Assembly (NCBI GenBank): GCA_900129675.1
Contig: FSRD01000003.1
Span: 124,001-188,000, forward strand
Source of the DNA: Bradyrhizobium erythrophlei
GTDB taxonomy: Bacteria > Pseudomonadota > Alphaproteobacteria > Rhizobiales > Xanthobacteraceae
DNA: 64,000 nucleotides
Reading direction: 5' to 3'
Position numbers and translations under genes: made by a program. Below the pieces are notes generated by a model, which searched no databases, was not told the origin of the DNA, and saw nothing but the letters and a program-made list of their open reading frames with translations. Positions within the stretch are counted from its first letter, which is position 1, and each line of letters opens with the position of its first letter. This document shows positions 62,802 to 64,000 of this stretch, one piece after another.

Positions 62802-64000
62802 ATGCTTGCTGGCTCGCCCGAACTCAATATCGGAAACACGGGGTTCGTGCTTGTATGTTCCGCATTAGTGATGCTGATGACACCCGGCCTTGCATTTTTT
62901 TACGGAGGTCTAGTTACAAAGAAGAACGTACTGACTGTTATGATCCAAAGTTTCGCGTCATTGTGTTGGACAACAATACTCTGGTTCTGCATTGGTTATT
63001 CCATGTGCTTCGGACCGACTTGGCACGGCATGATCGGTGATCCAACATATTTTGCCTTTTTGAAAGGCGTCAGCTTGAATACAATTTACACCGGAAATAG
63101 TTCTGGCATCCCTCTCGGGTTGCACTTTGTGTATCAAATGATGTTCGCAATTATTGCGCCTGCTCTAATTATTGGTGCGTTTGCTAATCGGGTAAAGTTC
63201 GGTGCGTACTTACTCTTCCTCACGGCCTGGCTGATTTTCGTGTATTTCCCGTTCGTTCACATGGTCTGGAGCCCGGATGGTTTGTTTTCAAGAAGGGGTG
63301 TGTTGGATTTTGCAGGCGGGATTGTTGTACACACCACAGCTGGGTTTGCAGCTTTAGCTTCAGTGATATTCGTAGGGCGCAGATGCGATAGCACTGATGC
63401 ACCCCACAATGTTCCATTGATGGCTCTAGGTGCGGGGTTATTGTGGTTTGGTTGGTTTGGCTTCAATGCTGGATCAGAAGTTGGCGTAGATTGGGTGACC
63501 GTTTCATCCTTTGTCAACACGCAACTGGCAGCAGCTTTCGCTGGATTCGCTTGGCTTGCTTTGGAATGGGGGAACGTTCGACGGCCCAATTTTGTCGGCC
63601 TGATGACTGGTGCGGTTGCAGGTCTTGCAGCCATTACCCCCGCTGCTGGTTATGTGTCCTTCGGTATCGCATCGGCAATTGGCTTTTCGGCGGGACTGGT
63701 CTGCTATTACGCTGTCGCGATTAAAAAGGTTTTTGGGTGGGATGACGCGCTAGACGTGTGGGGAGTGCATGGTGTCGGCGGGGCTCTCGGCGCCATCCTG
63801 CTCGGAGTATTCGCTGAGAAAAGCTGGAATCTACACGGTGCGGCAGGTTTATTGTCGGGCGGCACTCGGTTCTTTCTCTGGCAGTGCATTGCCGTCGTTG
63901 CATCGGCGGCCTGGGCGTTTGCCTTCAGCTATGCGGCGCTATGGCTGATTAACTGCGTCACGTCGGTTCGCGTGGATGCGGAAACAGAGAAGCTGGGGCT
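62802..64000 (+). CDS. amtB: Ammonium transporter AmtB, cut by the window edge
   Basis: The first 399 residues of an Amt channel, open to the edge; family members have about 420-450. Family blocks are VMLMTPGLAFFYGGLVTKKN, YQMMFAIIAPALIIGAFANR, LDFAGGIVVHTTAGFAAL with the first pore histidine, LWFGWFGFNAGSEVG and VHGVGGALGAILLGVFAEKS with the second pore histidine. It conducts ammonium/ammonia across the inner membrane. There is no cleavable signal. The ATG follows gaggtga. The first two thirds use noticeably more AT-rich codons (many TTT, ATT, TTG) than the neighbouring genes, hinting at a different origin. No glnK precedes it in the window. Confidence 0.95.
   Translation, partial: MLAGSPELNIGNTGFVLVCSALVMLMTPGLAFFYGGLVTKKNVLTVMIQSFASLCWTTILWFCIGYSMCFGPTWHGMIGDPTYFAFLKGVSLNTIYTGNSSGIPLGLHFVYQMMFAIIAPALIIGAFANRVKFGAYLLFLTAWLIFVYFPFVHMVWSPDGLFSRRGVLDFAGGIVVHTTAGFAALASVIFVGRRCDSTDAPHNVPLMALGAGLLWFGWFGFNAGSEVGVDWVTVSSFVNTQLAAAFAGFAWLALEWGNVRRPNFVGLMTGAVAGLAAITPAAGYVSFGIASAIGFSAGLVCYYAVAIKKVFGWDDALDVWGVHGVGGALGAILLGVFAEKSWNLHGAAGLLSGGTRFFLWQCIAVVASAAWAFAFSYAALWLINCVTSVRVDAETEKLG

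Noticed and set aside
1..64000. CRISPR arrays, rRNA or tRNA genes, phage structural genes
   Set aside because: No regularly spaced short repeats, no rRNA-like sequence, no complete tRNA cloverleaf and no phage proteins were seen by eye; a dedicated tRNA and prophage scan would be needed to exclude them fully.

Overview
The window looks like part of an accessory region of a GC-rich alphaproteobacterium, most likely Bradyrhizobium or a close relative in the Nitrobacteraceae. This is inferred from protein style (DUF3551, DUF6510, DUF2171, DUF417, FixJ-type regulators, pyrrolysine-free HemA-type ALA synthase, Ser/Thr kinase-ATPase-histidine kinase giants) and is not proven by any marker gene. Real operons alternate with broken genes, IS relics and repeats, as is usual in symbiosis or genomic islands of this group.

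Layout. 0-6.8 kb: IS5-family relic, a crotonase-fold enzyme, a frameshifted 5-aminolevulinate synthase gene (hemA), cytochrome c maturation genes ccmC-ccmD-ccmG, then a decayed MerR regulator facing a decayed flavin disulfide oxidoreductase and a cytochrome b561. 7-13 kb: DUF2171 and a frameshifted partner; a minus-strand operon of sulfite-oxidase-like molybdoenzyme, ferredoxin-reductase-like flavoprotein and DUF6510 protein; divergently from it two cytochrome P460 genes and a beta-propeller protein. 13-18.6 kb: urease operon ureD-A-J-B-C-F-G without ureE. 18.6-26.5 kb: regulators (AraC type, two FixJ-like response regulators, a decayed GAF-AraC regulator), small proteins and a second IS5 relic. 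26.5-31.1 kb: a urea/amide-type ABC transporter on the minus strand in the unusual order B-A-C-D-E. 31.5-42.1 kb: GAF protein, an 1839-residue Ser/Thr kinase-ATPase-GAF-PAS-histidine kinase, a winged-helix regulator split by a complete 932-bp IS5-family element, an FUSC membrane protein and a histidine kinase. 42.8-57 kb: a redox and C4-acid block with DUF417 membrane protein, truncated HlyD, PoxB-like pyruvate oxidase, NAD-malic enzyme, NDH-2, a dihydrolipoamide-dehydrogenase-like enzyme, fumarase C and a ThrE/YjjPB-type exporter. 57.6-64 kb: a class III adenylate cyclase overlapping a UrtA-type urea-binding protein, a second DUF417 gene, gene fragments, and an ammonium transporter running off the edge.

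How the genes fit together. Urea uptake (urt), urease, ammonium transport and a urea-binding-protein/cyclase pair suggest a region devoted to urea nitrogen and its sensing. The carbon block can be read as a route fumarate to malate to pyruvate to acetate, with electrons entering the quinone pool through NDH-2 and PoxB, neither of which pumps protons. Two families of noncoding repeats tie this block together: a 40-bp element upstream of the first DUF417 gene, malic enzyme and the Lpd-like gene, and a longer element upstream of both poxB and the cyclase. The best candidates for an undescribed system are the cyclase plus urea-binding-protein operon and the repeat-linked C4-acid/quinone block. All functional statements rest on reading the sequence and on known families; no database search was possible.
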